From Jeotgalibacillus sp. R-1-5s-1 (GTDB lineage: Bacteria; Bacillota; Bacilli; Bacillales; Jeotgalibacillaceae), in the NCBI RefSeq assembly GCF_004405105.1, contig NZ_SORW01000009.1, forward strand, positions 1 through 64,000: a stretch of DNA of 64,000 nt, read 5' to 3'. The notes below the pieces were generated by a model. It did no database searches and had not been told where the DNA came from. It saw nothing but the letters and a program-made list of their open reading frames with translations. This document shows positions 1-8,592 of this stretch, piece by piece. Position numbers and translations under genes: made by a program. Every line of letters begins with the position of its first letter. The stretch's first letter is position 1.

Positions 1-94
1 CTCTCGTTCGATAAGTCAACATCGGTTCACTTCGTTCACCGTGTTTCCTTTATCTTCGTCGAGGCCAGTCCAGTTTGTACGTCCCTAAACGCCC

Positions 95-198
95 GCCTCC
101 GCTTTTCCATAGCCGCGCGGTGAGCCAGCTAGCGCTTCGCGCTACGCTGTCTCACCTGTCGTTTCTCTGCCGCAGGAGTCTTCGGATGTCCCCTGCAC
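95..198. repeat. Dispersed hairpin repeat R, copy 1
   Basis: An element with a central imperfect hairpin around GCGCTTCGCGC, flanked by GGTGAGCC on the left and GTCTCACC on the right and followed by CTGCCGCAGGAGTCTTCGG. The same order of motifs recurs at 10145-10259. The left edge here is less conserved than in the other copy. No ORF of interest lies in it. Bases 1-94 and 199-248 hold nothing I can identify. Similar GC-rich hairpin repeats are common between genes of Bacillus relatives; whether this one is mobile is inference. Confidence 0.7.
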
Positions 199-248
199 TT
201 TTTATGTTCCTTAATATTCAACCAAATCATACCTAATAGATTCGCTTT

Positions 249-770
249 TTAATGATCGTGTCCTTCATCAGAATCATCATGTGATTCTTCACTATGCTCT
301 TCAGAATCTTCTCCATGCATATGGTTACTTTCCTGATTTTCTGCATTTACAGCCGCCTGCTCGATCTGTTCTTCAGTAGGCTCTCCAACGTTAAACTGCA
401 TTTTGGGCATGACGTGCATATCACGCGCTGTTGTATGTGCCTGAATCGTATAGACACTCACTTCTTCAAACGTGTGCTCGAGTTCATAAATGCCGTCACC
501 TACATGTTCAGCTTCATGACGGACACTCTCTGTTCCGGCAGCATCGTTCCAGATTTCAAACAGAACCTCGTTAGCATCCTCTACCGGCTCACCACCCTGC
601 GTAATCTCAGCGCGCAGTGGGACTACTGTGTTTTCTTCAATTGAATCCGGCAGCTGAATATCTACCTCGACCATTTGGGGTGTTTCATTATTGATGACGG
701 CCTCTTCCTCTGTGCAGGCTGCCAGCAGCATGATAAGAGCACCAATTAGTAAAAATGAATATTTTTTCAT
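249..770 (-). CDS. YtkA/FixH-like lipoprotein with His-rich tail
   Basis: A 173-residue lipoprotein: residues 1-18 form a signal peptide and a LLAAC lipobox puts the lipid on Cys19. The body (about 30-130) reads as the YtkA-like/FixH immunoglobulin-like fold, usually an extracytoplasmic metal or oxidase-assembly accessory domain. The last 25 residues are rich in His, Asp, Glu and Ser (HMHGEDSEEHSEESHDD), which suggests metal binding. It lies 95 bp downstream of a Sco gene on the same strand but has its own promoter and regulator site at 803-834. A role in copper handling or cytochrome oxidase assembly is inference from context. Confidence 0.75.
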   Translation of the reverse strand: MKKYSFLLIGALIMLLAACTEEEAVINNETPQMVEVDIQLPDSIEENTVVPLRAEITQGGEPVEDANEVLFEIWNDAAGTESVRHEAEHVGDGIYELEHTFEEVSVYTIQAHTTARDMHVMPKMQFNVGEPTEEQIEQAAVNAENQESNHMHGEDSEEHSEESHDDSDEGHDH

Positions 771-802
771 TCAAAAAATCTCCTTTATTTAACGATACTT
801 TT

Positions 803-834
803 ATTATAGACCCCTTGTGTGAAATGTAAGTGAA
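803..834 (-). promoter_or_regulatory. Promoter with response-regulator direct repeat ahead of the YtkA-like gene
   Basis: On the minus strand TTCAC-TTACAT-TTCAC is followed after exactly 10 nt by TATAAT (803-808). The same arrangement, including the 10-nt distance, stands before the response regulator gene at 3512-3543. Direct repeats with 11-bp periodicity just upstream of a -10 box are typical of OmpR/PhoB-type regulators. Confidence 0.6.
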
Positions 835-864
835 ATGCCTTCACTCTTCACAGATTGTCTATAA

Positions 865-1416
865 TTACTGTATGCGTTTGACATCAGCAATGATTTTATC
901 CACGACGTCTTCTTCCGTAAAGTTATACTCGTTTACAATCCGGCTTTCCTGATCCATCACGTAAAATGTCACGCCGTGCAGCACCTGATCGGTATTTTCG
1001 GGTTTATTGACAAGTGTCTGAAATTCATCCAGCGCGAAACGTTCAATCTCAGCCTGGCTGTAGCCGGTGAGCGCATGCCAGTTGTCCTGATTGTCTGTGA
1101 ACTGAGCAAGATAATCCTGCAGCACCTCAGGAGAATCAATTTCAGGATCTACACTGAAGGATACGATTTCAGCCTCCAGTCCTTCTTCTTCAAGCTGTGC
1201 CTGTATATCAGCCATTTTATAGGTCATCGGCGGACAAACCGTATCACAGTTCGTAAAAATGAAATCGGCAATCCAGACCTTTCCTGCAAGCTGTTCTGTT
1301 CCAAACTCATTGCCATGCTGATCAGTAAAACTGAAGGCACTGACAGGATCCCCTTCAGGCTCCCCGCCACATGCTGTTAATAATAGAACGGTTAAAATCA
1401 ATATCCACTTTTTCAT
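865..1416 (-). CDS. SCO1/SenC/PrrC family copper chaperone lipoprotein
   Basis: A 183-residue thioredoxin-fold lipoprotein. The signal peptide ends in LLTAC with lipidated Cys16. The CxxxC copper site is at Cys57 and Cys61 (TNCDTVCPPM), and the distal copper-ligand His of the family is at His147 (QVLHGVTF). Sco proteins deliver copper to the CuA centre of cytochrome c oxidase or act as thiol reductases outside the membrane. The start overlaps the end of the histidine kinase gene by 4 bp (ATGA), so the two are translationally coupled, an uncommon partner for a kinase. The YtkA-like gene follows. Confidence 0.9.
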   Translation of the reverse strand: MKKWILILTVLLLTACGGEPEGDPVSAFSFTDQHGNEFGTEQLAGKVWIADFIFTNCDTVCPPMTYKMADIQAQLEEEGLEAEIVSFSVDPEIDSPEVLQDYLAQFTDNQDNWHALTGYSQAEIERFALDEFQTLVNKPENTDQVLHGVTFYVMDQESRIVNEYNFTEEDVVDKIIADVKRIQ

Positions 1417-2804
1417 TGTGCAATTCCTTCCTTCGGGAGCATAATCCGAACGGTAAACAGCTGATCCACATCTGCATCAATCAGCCATTGGCCACCCTGT
1501 ACCCGGACGATTTCTTTTACAATCGCAAGACCCAGTCCTGTTCCACCTGTTTTTCTGTTGCGATCCCGATCTGCCCGGTAAAAGCGTTCTCCAATACGCT
1601 GCTTTTCAGCCTTTGTTAATCGTGCTTCATTGGTTACTTCAAAACGCACGACATCCAGATCCTCTTTTAATGCGAGCTGAATGACCGTGTTTTCCGGTGA
1701 ATATTTCACTGCATTTTCGATGACATTATAAAACACCTGCTGAAGCCGTTTTTCATCCTGCAGCATGATCACTTCTTCATCAGCCTCTATCTCAAAAGTC
1801 AGCCCGCGTTCTTTCGCTAAAATAGAGAAAAGTCCAAGCGTTTCGTATAAAAGTTCTGCCGCAACGATCGGCTGAAGATCAAACGTCAGCTGATTTTCCT
1901 GAAGACGGTTCAGCTCCACCAAATCTGACAGAAGACGATTCATCCTCCCGACCTCACTTTCAATTGTGGATAAAAGCACCTCTTTTTCAGCCTCTGGCGC
2001 TTTTTTCAGCCGCTCCGTATAGCCCTGAATGTAGGTAAGCGGCGTTCTTACCTCATGAACAATGTTGGACAAAAATTCTTTTTTGCGCTCCTCTTCTACT
2101 TCAAGCGTTTGAGTCATTTGATTCAGCGCCTGTGAAACCTGACCGATTTCATCGAGCTGCCTGACTTCAAGACGCTGGTGATAGCTGCCCATCGAGACAC
2201 TTTTAGAAAAATCCTGAATCGCCAGCAGCGGTTTAAATAATGATTTTCTGATCTGATTCACCAGCAGACTGATAAGCAAAAAGAAAACCAGTGCCATGCC
2301 AATCAGCCATGGAATACTGCTGCCAAACACCTGCGCAAGTCCTTCAAGGGGAACAAAAATATAAATATAACCGACGGGCGACGTTCCATCTGTAATCGGA
2401 TACACCGCCCCGATCACTTCACGGTTAAACGCCTCCACATATCCTTCTTTCATAATGGAGCGACCGCTCTCCAGATAAGCGCGATCCCCCTCCTCAATCA
2501 GCCTCTCATCCCCTATTTGATATGGAAAGGATGTATTCAATTCATCCAGATTATCAGCCACAAGGACCTCATATTCAGAAACGACATTATACCAGTGAAT
2601 TTTTTCAATGATTTCCTCAGACAGCTCACCGGAATGATAGTGAGAAGCAGTCCGCTGTCCCTGATATTCCACAGATTCTCTCACAGTCGTTAAATATAAG
2701 TCACGATAAGAAAAATGAAGGAATATAAATGCACTGATCAGCGTCACAGCAATGCTTCCAAGCAAAAGCAACAGGATTTTTCTGCTGAAATTCAACTGCT
2801 TCAT
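1413..2804 (-). CDS. Sensor histidine kinase
   Basis: A 463-residue membrane sensor. TM1 is about residues 10-31, an extracytoplasmic sensor segment spans about 32-164, and TM2 is about 165-183. HAMP follows (about 185-240), then the HisKA box with phosphoacceptor His250 (SNIVHEVRTPL), and a HATPase_c domain with N box (NVIENAVKYS) and G box (GGTGLGLAIV). It overlaps the response regulator by 4 bp upstream and the Sco gene by 4 bp downstream, making one operon. The signal is unknown; the Sco and YtkA neighbours suggest redox, copper or respiratory stress. Confidence 0.92.
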   Translation of the reverse strand: MKQLNFSRKILLLLLGSIAVTLISAFIFLHFSYRDLYLTTVRESVEYQGQRTASHYHSGELSEEIIEKIHWYNVVSEYEVLVADNLDELNTSFPYQIGDERLIEEGDRAYLESGRSIMKEGYVEAFNREVIGAVYPITDGTSPVGYIYIFVPLEGLAQVFGSSIPWLIGMALVFFLLISLLVNQIRKSLFKPLLAIQDFSKSVSMGSYHQRLEVRQLDEIGQVSQALNQMTQTLEVEEERKKEFLSNIVHEVRTPLTYIQGYTERLKKAPEAEKEVLLSTIESEVGRMNRLLSDLVELNRLQENQLTFDLQPIVAAELLYETLGLFSILAKERGLTFEIEADEEVIMLQDEKRLQQVFYNVIENAVKYSPENTVIQLALKEDLDVVRFEVTNEARLTKAEKQRIGERFYRADRDRNRKTGGTGLGLAIVKEIVRVQGGQWLIDADVDQLFTVRIMLPKEGIAQ

Positions 2805-3478
2805 TGAGAATCCTCCAGCCTGTACCCTGTACCTCTCACTGTTTTGATGAGTTCTCCCTGACTGCCGAGCTTCATGCGCAATGTCTTCACGTGCGTATCT
2901 ACCGTCCGGTCAGATCCTGGATAATCCGGTCCCCATACAGCAAACATAATCCGTTCTCTTAAAACCGTTCTTCCTTTTTCCTGCAGCAGCAGAGAAAGCA
3001 GATCGAATTCTTTTTTCGTTAGCGTGACAGGAACGCCGTTATTCATGATCTCTCTGTACTCAGGATCCAGCTCAATCTTTCCCGCTTTCAGTATATTGAG
3101 CTTCAGCTGTTTTCCTGCACGCCGAAGAACCGTTTCCACCCGGGCAATCAGCTCCCCGGAATGAAACGGCTTGGCAATATAATCGTCCGCACCAAGACGC
3201 AATCCCTTCACCTTATCCCACTCTTCTCCTCGTGCAGAGAGGAAAATAAAAGGCAGCTCAGATGACTTTCTTACTTCTTTTATCAATTCAAATCCGTCCA
3301 TAAACGGCATCATAATATCCGCAATGATTAAATCGGGTGAATGCTGCGTCAGGACCTGCAAAGCCGCTGCTCCATCACCCGCCTCTAATACCTGATATCC
3401 GTCATCGCGTAAAAAGGAGCTGATCAGCTCACGCATCGGCTGTTCATCCTCCACTACCAAAACGACCGCCTTCACCAT
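2801..3478 (-). CDS. OmpR/PhoB family response regulator
   Basis: A 225-residue response regulator. The receiver domain has Asp54 as phosphoacceptor (LIIADIMMPFMDG) and the conserved KPF lysine; the C-terminal winged helix ends in DTHVKTLRMKLG and TVRGTGYRLE. I chose the ATG at 3478 because GGCGGGG lies 7 nt upstream; a longer TTG-initiated frame to 3499 has no ribosome site. It heads an operon with the kinase and the Sco protein. Direct repeats before this gene and before the YtkA-like gene suggest it controls itself and that gene. Confidence 0.9.
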   Translation of the reverse strand: MVKAVVLVVEDEQPMRELISSFLRDDGYQVLEAGDGAAALQVLTQHSPDLIIADIMMPFMDGFELIKEVRKSSELPFIFLSARGEEWDKVKGLRLGADDYIAKPFHSGELIARVETVLRRAGKQLKLNILKAGKIELDPEYREIMNNGVPVTLTKKEFDLLSLLLQEKGRTVLRERIMFAVWGPDYPGSDRTVDTHVKTLRMKLGSQGELIKTVRGTGYRLEDSQ

Positions 3479-3511
3479 CGAAATGCCCCGCCTTTTCAAT
3501 CATTTTCTTCC

Positions 3512-3543
3512 ATTGTATCAGCTTTGTGTGAAATTCAGGTGAA
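3512..3543 (-). promoter_or_regulatory. Promoter with response-regulator direct repeat ahead of the two-component operon
   Basis: Minus-strand TTCAC-CTGAAT-TTCAC is followed after 10 nt by TACAAT (3512-3517). It matches the site at 803-834 in both repeats, in their 6-nt separation and in the distance to the -10 box. Autoregulation is inferred. Confidence 0.6.
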
Positions 3544-3591
3544 GTCTGGTGTTTTAACGCGGCGGAGGCTTTGCCTGTATGTTATTTTTGC

Positions 3592-3812
3592 TTCGCGGCA
3601 TATAGGGGCTGATGGCATTGATGGAATCATCGTTTGCAGTGAGGGAATTATGATTTTGAATGAAGGAATTAAGGCACTGCAATGAAGGGAAAAAGTCCAC
3701 CACGCTTTCATGTGATCGAATTAATTTCCAGAAAGAAGGAATCCTTTTTTTATAAGAGGGAATTAAATTTTCAAACGAATGAATAACTGACCGCAGTGAT
3801 GGAATCCCGCGA
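3592..3812 (+). repeat. Phased box array A1 (nine GGAAT-like boxes, 21-bp steps)
   Basis: GGAAT-like boxes start at 3623, 3644, 3665, 3686/7, then 3717, 3738, 3759, 3780 and 3801. Steps are 21 bp except one of about 30 between boxes 4 and 5. Typical boxes read TGAAGGAATT. The end reads CGCAGTGATGGAATCCCGCGA, nearly as in A2. A 17-nt flank motif (3592-3608, TTCGCGGCATATAGGGG) recurs inverted beside array E. The array lies between the start of the response regulator and the 3' end of the SDR gene. An open frame crosses it only because 21 and 30 are multiples of 3. Confidence 0.85.
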
Positions 3813-3908
3813 AGCACAAACGCCCGCAACCAATAAGACCCTTTTCGCGTCAAACATAGAATAAATAAACCGGAGCCACATCATGTGACTCCGGCCTCTA
3901 TTGTCTTA

Positions 3909-4742
3909 TTATAAACCGGTACGCTCTTCACTCCAGCCCCACAGTTCTTCTGCGAGCCATTCGTTTTCAGCGTCCTTTGATACATCGACTTCTTTCATTT
4001 TATAAAAATATTTGCCGGTTACATATTCCACCTCAGGACTTGAAGCAAGATACACAGTTGTTTCTGCCCCTTCCTCAGCGGATTGGAAAAACGGCTTCAG
4101 CACCTTATGAACACCGCGGCCGAATTCAGTTTTTCTGTTCACACCCAGGTTGGTTGAGACTGCACCGGGATGCACAGCATTGGCTGTTACGTTCGTTCCT
4201 TCAAGCCTTTTTGCCAGTGCTTTTGTAAATAGAATATTGGCAAGCTTAGAACGCCCATACGCTTTTGCTACGCTGTACCCTTTCTCAAAGTGAGGATCAT
4301 CAAAGTCGATGCGCCCCCATTTATGCGCGCCGGAACTGACCGTTACAACTCTGCCCTGATCTGCTGCTTTCAGTTCATCCAGCAGAAGATTTGTCAGCAG
4401 AAAGTGCCCGAGATGATTCACGCCGAGATGCGATTCAAAGCCGTCATCCGTCAGCTGTCTTTTCACCGCGACAACACCTGCATTATTAACCAGAACATCC
4501 AGTCTGGAAAACTTCTTTTTAAATTCAGCAGCGAATTCCCGGATACTCTCAAGAGAGCCGAGATCGCCATACATTAACGTTAATTCTTCAGATCTGGTTT
4601 TTTCCTTTGCCGAGATCCAGGCAACTTTTCCACGGCGCGTATTACGGCACATCATGACAACATGATAGCCCTTTTTGACAAGCTCAACCGTTGTAGCAAG
4701 CCCCATACCTGAATTGGCTCCTGTTACGAGTGCAACCTTCAT
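3909..4742 (-). CDS. SDR family oxidoreductase (retinol dehydrogenase-like)
   Basis: A 277-residue short-chain dehydrogenase/reductase with a Rossmann fold. The cofactor motif is TGANSGMG (residues 7-14), the structural NNAG motif is at about 87-90, the catalytic Ser lies in TVSSGAH and the active site is YGRSK. The arginine after the second strand (MCRNTRRG) suggests NADP(H). The overall layout resembles the retinol dehydrogenase/WWOX-like subgroup, but the substrate is unknown. It diverges from the PadR/HAAS pair across about 157 bp. Confidence 0.88.
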   Translation of the reverse strand: MKVALVTGANSGMGLATTVELVKKGYHVVMMCRNTRRGKVAWISAKEKTRSEELTLMYGDLGSLESIREFAAEFKKKFSRLDVLVNNAGVVAVKRQLTDDGFESHLGVNHLGHFLLTNLLLDELKAADQGRVVTVSSGAHKWGRIDFDDPHFEKGYSVAKAYGRSKLANILFTKALAKRLEGTNVTANAVHPGAVSTNLGVNRKTEFGRGVHKVLKPFFQSAEEGAETTVYLASSPEVEYVTGKYFYKMKEVDVSKDAENEWLAEELWGWSEERTGL

Positions 4743-4858
4743 CTTCCAAAAACCTCCCCGTCTAAACGTTGGTTACATTATAACAAAGGCTTAGAGATAT
4801 GGTGATTTTAAAGCGCCAACTCTATAGTTTAAATATCACCTATTGATGTATGTTAACT

Positions 4859-4881
4859 TATACTGTATAATAAACAGTATA
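4859..4881 (+). promoter_or_regulatory. Inverted repeat overlapping the padR promoter
   Basis: A perfect 8-bp inverted repeat, TATACTGT-N7-ACAGTATA, lies 18 bp before the PadR start codon and contains a TATAAT-like -10. This is a natural autorepression operator for the PadR protein it precedes. The assignment is inferred from position and symmetry. Confidence 0.6.
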
Positions 4882-4899
4882 AGAACAAGAGGTGATGAA

Positions 4900-5247
4900 A
4901 TGGCTGAAATTGTACCCTCTTTAACCACGGAACTCCGTCGCGGAACGTTGACATTGGCCGTCTTAAGTCAGCTCAGAACACCACAATATGGGTACTCCCT
5001 TGTGCAAAGACTTGAAGCCGCAAGCATACAGATGGACCAGAGCACCCTTTACCCCCTGCTTAGACGACTTGAAAAACAGGAGCTGGTAACAAGCGAGTGG
5101 GATACGACTGAAAGCCGTCCGAGGAAATATTACGAATTAAGCTCCTACGGTCATGAAGTATTCCGGCAGTTAAAGACTGAATGGTTCAGAATGAATGAGG
5201 ATTTAACCACCCTTTTAAAGGAGGAAGAAGATCATGAATCTGATTGA
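4900..5247 (+). CDS. PadR family transcriptional regulator
   Basis: A 115-residue winged-helix protein: LRRGTLTLAVLSQL, GYSLVQRLE, the recognition region DQSTLYPLLRRLEKQELV and the wing ESRPRKYYELSSYG are PadR hallmarks. The ATG at 4900 has AAGAGGTGA just upstream; an in-frame ATG at 4843 lacks a site and would lie inside the promoter. The end overlaps the HAAS-domain gene by 14 bp. PadR-HAAS pairs are common in Firmicutes; the regulator usually represses the pair. Confidence 0.9.
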   Translation: MAEIVPSLTTELRRGTLTLAVLSQLRTPQYGYSLVQRLEAASIQMDQSTLYPLLRRLEKQELVTSEWDTTESRPRKYYELSSYGHEVFRQLKTEWFRMNEDLTTLLKEEEDHESD

Positions 5248-6247
5248 TGCCTATGTGTATGAGGTCACACGCCGTCTTCCCGAAAAGAACCGTCATGATA
5301 TTGGTCTTGAGCTGAATTCGATCATCTCTGATATGCTTCCCGAGCATCCGACTGAACAGGAAGTAAAGGACACACTTGCAAGAATGGGTGATCCGATGAT
5401 TCTGGCTGCACGGTATGCAGACCGCCCCATGCATTTGATCGGTCCAGGTCTTTTTCCTTCGTACGTGTCAGTATTAAAAATTACCATGCCAATCGCTTTA
5501 TCAGTCATTACGATCTCTATCATCATAGGGGAAATCACAGCATTTTCAGGAAATACAAACGTCATTAATACATTAATTGATGCCATTCTTTCCATTGGTG
5601 CAGGCATTTTCAGTGTTGCCGTTCAGGTACTCTTCTGGATCACTGCTGTCTTCTTTATGATTGAACGAAGCGGCGCGGTGAAGGATTCAGCGCCTCTATC
5701 AAAATGGACACCGGATGAATTGAAAAAAATAGCCCTTCCGAAACGGACTATTTCCAGAACATCGTTAATTGGGAACCTAATCTGGACAGCAGTCTGGGCA
5801 ACCGCCTATTTCAACGCTTCCTCCCTGATCGGGATTTATATCAACGGGAACATGACAGTGCCAATATTTAATGAAGAAATCCTCCGGTTGTATCTGCCGG
5901 TTGTTATTATCTTTATTGCAGCAGAAATTGCCATGACCTGTTATAAATGGGCTGTAAAGGTATGGACTAACAGACTTGCTGTTTTCAACGCATTATATAA
6001 CCTGATCTGGACAGTAACAGCGATTGTATTCCTGACTAACCCAAACATCCTTCACCCGGACCTTGCTTCATTCTTATCAGATTTGTTCGGGGGCTCAGCA
6101 ATTGGAGCCACTAACTCGATTAATTGGGCCATCTGGACAACGATCGTCATTATCTTGATTTCCAGTATCATTGATTCCTATGAAGGCTTTTCAAAAAGCA
6201 GAAAATCTATCAAACCGCCAGGCACAAAAAAATCCGCAGCAATTTAA
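5234..6247 (+). CDS. HAAS-domain multi-pass membrane protein
   Basis: A 337-residue protein. Residues 1-65 form the helical HAAS domain (VTRRLPEKNRHDIGLELNS and a TLARMGDP segment). Behind it are about six to seven membrane helices, beginning near residues 78-100, 110-140, 180-200, 215-235, 250-270 and 300-320. HAAS proteins are cotranscribed with PadR regulators and their role is poorly known; some have an ABC or signalling output, which is absent here. The stop lies inside the bidirectional terminator shared with the convergent yuiD-like gene. Confidence 0.8.
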   Translation: MNLIDAYVYEVTRRLPEKNRHDIGLELNSIISDMLPEHPTEQEVKDTLARMGDPMILAARYADRPMHLIGPGLFPSYVSVLKITMPIALSVITISIIIGEITAFSGNTNVINTLIDAILSIGAGIFSVAVQVLFWITAVFFMIERSGAVKDSAPLSKWTPDELKKIALPKRTISRTSLIGNLIWTAVWATAYFNASSLIGIYINGNMTVPIFNEEILRLYLPVVIIFIAAEIAMTCYKWAVKVWTNRLAVFNALYNLIWTVTAIVFLTNPNILHPDLASFLSDLFGGSAIGATNSINWAIWTTIVIILISSIIDSYEGFSKSRKSIKPPGTKKSAAI

Positions 6248-6262
6248 CGCTGCGGATTTTTT
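6227..6262. terminator. Bidirectional intrinsic terminator overlapping both stop codons
   Basis: AAAAAATCCGCAGC, an 8-nt loop, then GCTGCGGATTTTTT: a perfect stem with an A-tract on one side and a T-tract on the other. It serves the HAAS gene and the convergent yuiD-like gene. The two coding regions overlap by 4 bp within it. Confidence 0.9.
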
Positions 6263-6729
6263 CCATGCTTTTTATCTTCAAGAAGGGCTGAGGCCACTCC
6301 ATATACCACACCGAAAACGCCCCCTGCCAGCACTTCAAGCGGCTGGTGGCCAAGCAGTTCCTTCAATTCCTTTTCACGCTTTTCGTATTTCAAACTTGGA
6401 TAATCATCTGCGATCACACCCATGTGATCTTCCAGGTCATTCACCAGGCGGGCAATCTCACCTGTGTGACGGCGGACCCCCTGCGCATCATACATAACGA
6501 TTGAGCCAAAGACAATCGCCAGTGCTGTCTCAATATGGCGGGTACCCCGGTTTGCCGCAACATAAGCAGCCAGAGACGCCACACCAGCTGAGTGAGAACT
6601 TGGCATTCCACCTGTCTGAACGAGCGGCCGCCAATCCCATTTACCCGTAACACGTTTATGTGTGACAATCTTCAGCGCCTGCGCAATACCAATAGCAGAA
6701 AGCGAGGTCACAATCCCTCTATTCATCAT
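6244..6729 (-). CDS. Divergent PAP2 family protein, YuiD-like
   Basis: A 161-residue protein of the DUF212 family, related to acid phosphatase/vanadium haloperoxidases. Conserved segments are GGMPSSHSAGVASLA (residues 40-54) and YDAQGVRRHTGEIA (about 95-108). Helices flank the motif region. The exact substrate is unknown; B. subtilis YuiD is the closest named protein I recall. GGAGG lies 6 nt before the ATG. It ends in the shared terminator. Confidence 0.88.
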   Translation of the reverse strand: MMNRGIVTSLSAIGIAQALKIVTHKRVTGKWDWRPLVQTGGMPSSHSAGVASLAAYVAANRGTRHIETALAIVFGSIVMYDAQGVRRHTGEIARLVNDLEDHMGVIADDYPSLKYEKREKELKELLGHQPLEVLAGGVFGVVYGVASALLEDKKHGKNPQR

Positions 6730-6831
6730 TGTACTCCTCCTGTCCTTCCAAACATTCTGTTATGATTCATACCCTTCCTGATTAAAATTATGCTCTAAAG
6801 AACTAAATTTCATGATGCAAATCGACAAAAA

Positions 6832-6869
6832 CAAACCGTACACATCCTGGTCAGGGCGTGTACGGTTTG
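6832..6869 (-). terminator. Intrinsic terminator of the phosphotransferase gene
   Basis: On the minus strand CAAACCGTACAC pairs with GTGTACGGTTTG across a 14-nt loop and is followed by TTTTTG. It lies about 10 bp after the stop of the gene at 6879. Confidence 0.8.
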
Positions 6870-6878
6870 AAAAAAATT

Positions 6879-7883
6879 TTATAAAATCTCCTGATAATCC
6901 AGTTCCACAATGAGTTCATTTCTCATCAGACGATCGCGAAGGCTTGTTACAAGTGCTCTTTCCCGCTCTCCTGCATGTTCGATATCCACTTTCTTATGCA
7001 ATACGCCATACAATGTATAGTCTCGCAATTTAAGAAACAGCGGCAGTCTCTCAATCCATTCGGGTTCGACCTTTCTTTTCCGCTCATAACCTCTTAAAAA
7101 ATCCTGCAAAAAGGCTCTCCCATGTGTTGAGCGCTCCTCTAAAGATAGGTCACGGTACTTCAATAGAATCATATAATACAGCGGAATCGCAATATCACTT
7201 GCATAGTGAAAATACACCGTATCATCAAAGTCAAACAAATGAATGTCTCCTTCATGATAGAAGAAGTTTCCCGTATGTATATCTGAATGAATCAGCCCGT
7301 AAGCGTCAGGTGCTGATGGAAGCTTCAGAATCTCCTGGACCAGCTCACGATTTTCATCAATGATTTTCTGATCCTTTGACGAATCCAGATATTTTTCAAG
7401 CTCAATCAGATCATCTTCATACCAGTGCGGACGGTCAATCTCTGACGTATTAAAGTTCTCCGCAGCCAGATGAAGTTCAGCCGTAATCTCTCCCCATTTC
7501 TCAAACAAAGACGTACCCAGCTCCGGACTATCCAATTTGACTGAGCTTCCAGGTGCTTTATCAAATAAGCATACAAAAAAATAAGACCCTTCGACTTCAA
7601 ACTCTTCAACCAGCTGACCATGTAATGATTGATGGACAAGAGAGACATTGATCCCCTGCTCATGAAGGTAGTTAATCCAGCGAAGCTCACTTTCAACTTG
7701 TGCTTTTGTCCGGTGAGTGGAATGGGTCAATCTTAAAACTTTACTTTCATCCCCCACCTTCACTTCATACACATAATTCTCAAAACCGTTCAGATTCTTC
7801 GCATCAGCAGCCGTTGCCCCATATCGCTGAGCAGCCTCTTCTAAAAGCGCCATTGAAAATAAACGTTCAACTTCCTTTTCCAT
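6879..7883 (-). CDS. Aminoglycoside phosphotransferase-fold kinase
   Basis: A 334-residue protein with the APH/choline kinase fold. The catalytic loop HSDIHTGNFFYH and the metal-binding LFDFDDT are intact, and the N-lobe shows YVYEV and an LRLTHS lysine-free strand. Such kinases phosphorylate small alcohols, amino alcohols or antibiotics; many near homologues are of unknown specificity, so no symbol is given. AGGTC lies 8 nt before the ATG. It starts just downstream of the DUF2306-like membrane gene on the same strand. Confidence 0.8.
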   Translation of the reverse strand: MEKEVERLFSMALLEEAAQRYGATAADAKNLNGFENYVYEVKVGDESKVLRLTHSTHRTKAQVESELRWINYLHEQGINVSLVHQSLHGQLVEEFEVEGSYFFVCLFDKAPGSSVKLDSPELGTSLFEKWGEITAELHLAAENFNTSEIDRPHWYEDDLIELEKYLDSSKDQKIIDENRELVQEILKLPSAPDAYGLIHSDIHTGNFFYHEGDIHLFDFDDTVYFHYASDIAIPLYYMILLKYRDLSLEERSTHGRAFLQDFLRGYERKRKVEPEWIERLPLFLKLRDYTLYGVLHKKVDIEHAGERERALVTSLRDRLMRNELIVELDYQEIL

Positions 7884-7899
7884 TTAAAAGACCTCCATT

Positions 7900-8592
7900 T
7901 CAGGCTGCACTGGATACTGATCGTGCAGAAAATTTCTTTTTATAGTATACCGTCATCCCAATAATAACAGGCGTCAGCAAAATGGTAGGTAAAAACCATA
8001 ACAAAAGGCTGACAGATTCAATATTTAACAGACGCGGTGCGCCAAACACAGTAAAAGCCGTAATCGTGGAGATCGAGCAGCCCAGCATCCCGCCAAGATG
8101 CTCATACCACCAGTGCATCCGCTCATCCGGTTTTCTCAGCCAGTAGTTCAACTGTACAAACGCCAATGCAATCCCGACGACAGGAAACCACGATAATAGG
8201 GACGAACCGATCATAAAGCCATAGATAGAAGTAGCTGCTGCAGATAAAAGAAGCGCAAAAGAAAAACCTAAGTCCACAGCATGACGATGTACGACCAATC
8301 TCTTTTTAAATTTGAGAACCCGCAATCCATACCAGGCTGTTGAGCTGCTCAGCACAGCAATAAATAATAGAAAAACAGAAAATGAGATCAATTCCGGTGA
8401 GCTCTCAGGATCCACTAACCTCGCAGCGCCCATATAGAAAGCACTTATAGCTACAATCCCCATTCCGGCTGTATAGACCCAGCCTGCGAGACGATGTACC
8501 TTCCCACCTTTACGCGTCACAACAGGAATCAGAAACGTAAACAGCGCAAAAAATCCACCGATGATATGTAAAACCTTCACTACATCAAACAT
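7900..8592 (-). CDS. DUF2306-like multi-pass membrane protein
   Basis: A 230-residue integral membrane protein with about seven helices. The start MFDVVKVLHIIGGFFALFTF and the HRLAGWVY segment match the DUF2306 family, which has histidines at membrane edges that could bind haem, but no function is established. Its ATG overlaps the end of the next upstream gene by 8 bp, so both are probably made from one message. Confidence 0.65.
   Translation of the reverse strand: MFDVVKVLHIIGGFFALFTFLIPVVTRKGGKVHRLAGWVYTAGMGIVAISAFYMGAARLVDPESSPELISFSVFLLFIAVLSSSTAWYGLRVLKFKKRLVVHRHAVDLGFSFALLLSAAATSIYGFMIGSSLLSWFPVVGIALAFVQLNYWLRKPDERMHWWYEHLGGMLGCSISTITAFTVFGAPRLLNIESVSLLLWFLPTILLTPVIIGMTVYYKKKFSARSVSSAA

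Noticed and set aside
3554-3853. A 99-codon open frame on the minus strand across array A1
   Set aside because: It has a TTG start without a ribosome site and reads as a seven-residue repeat because the array period is 21 bp. The matching frames in A2, A3 and A4 contain stop codons.
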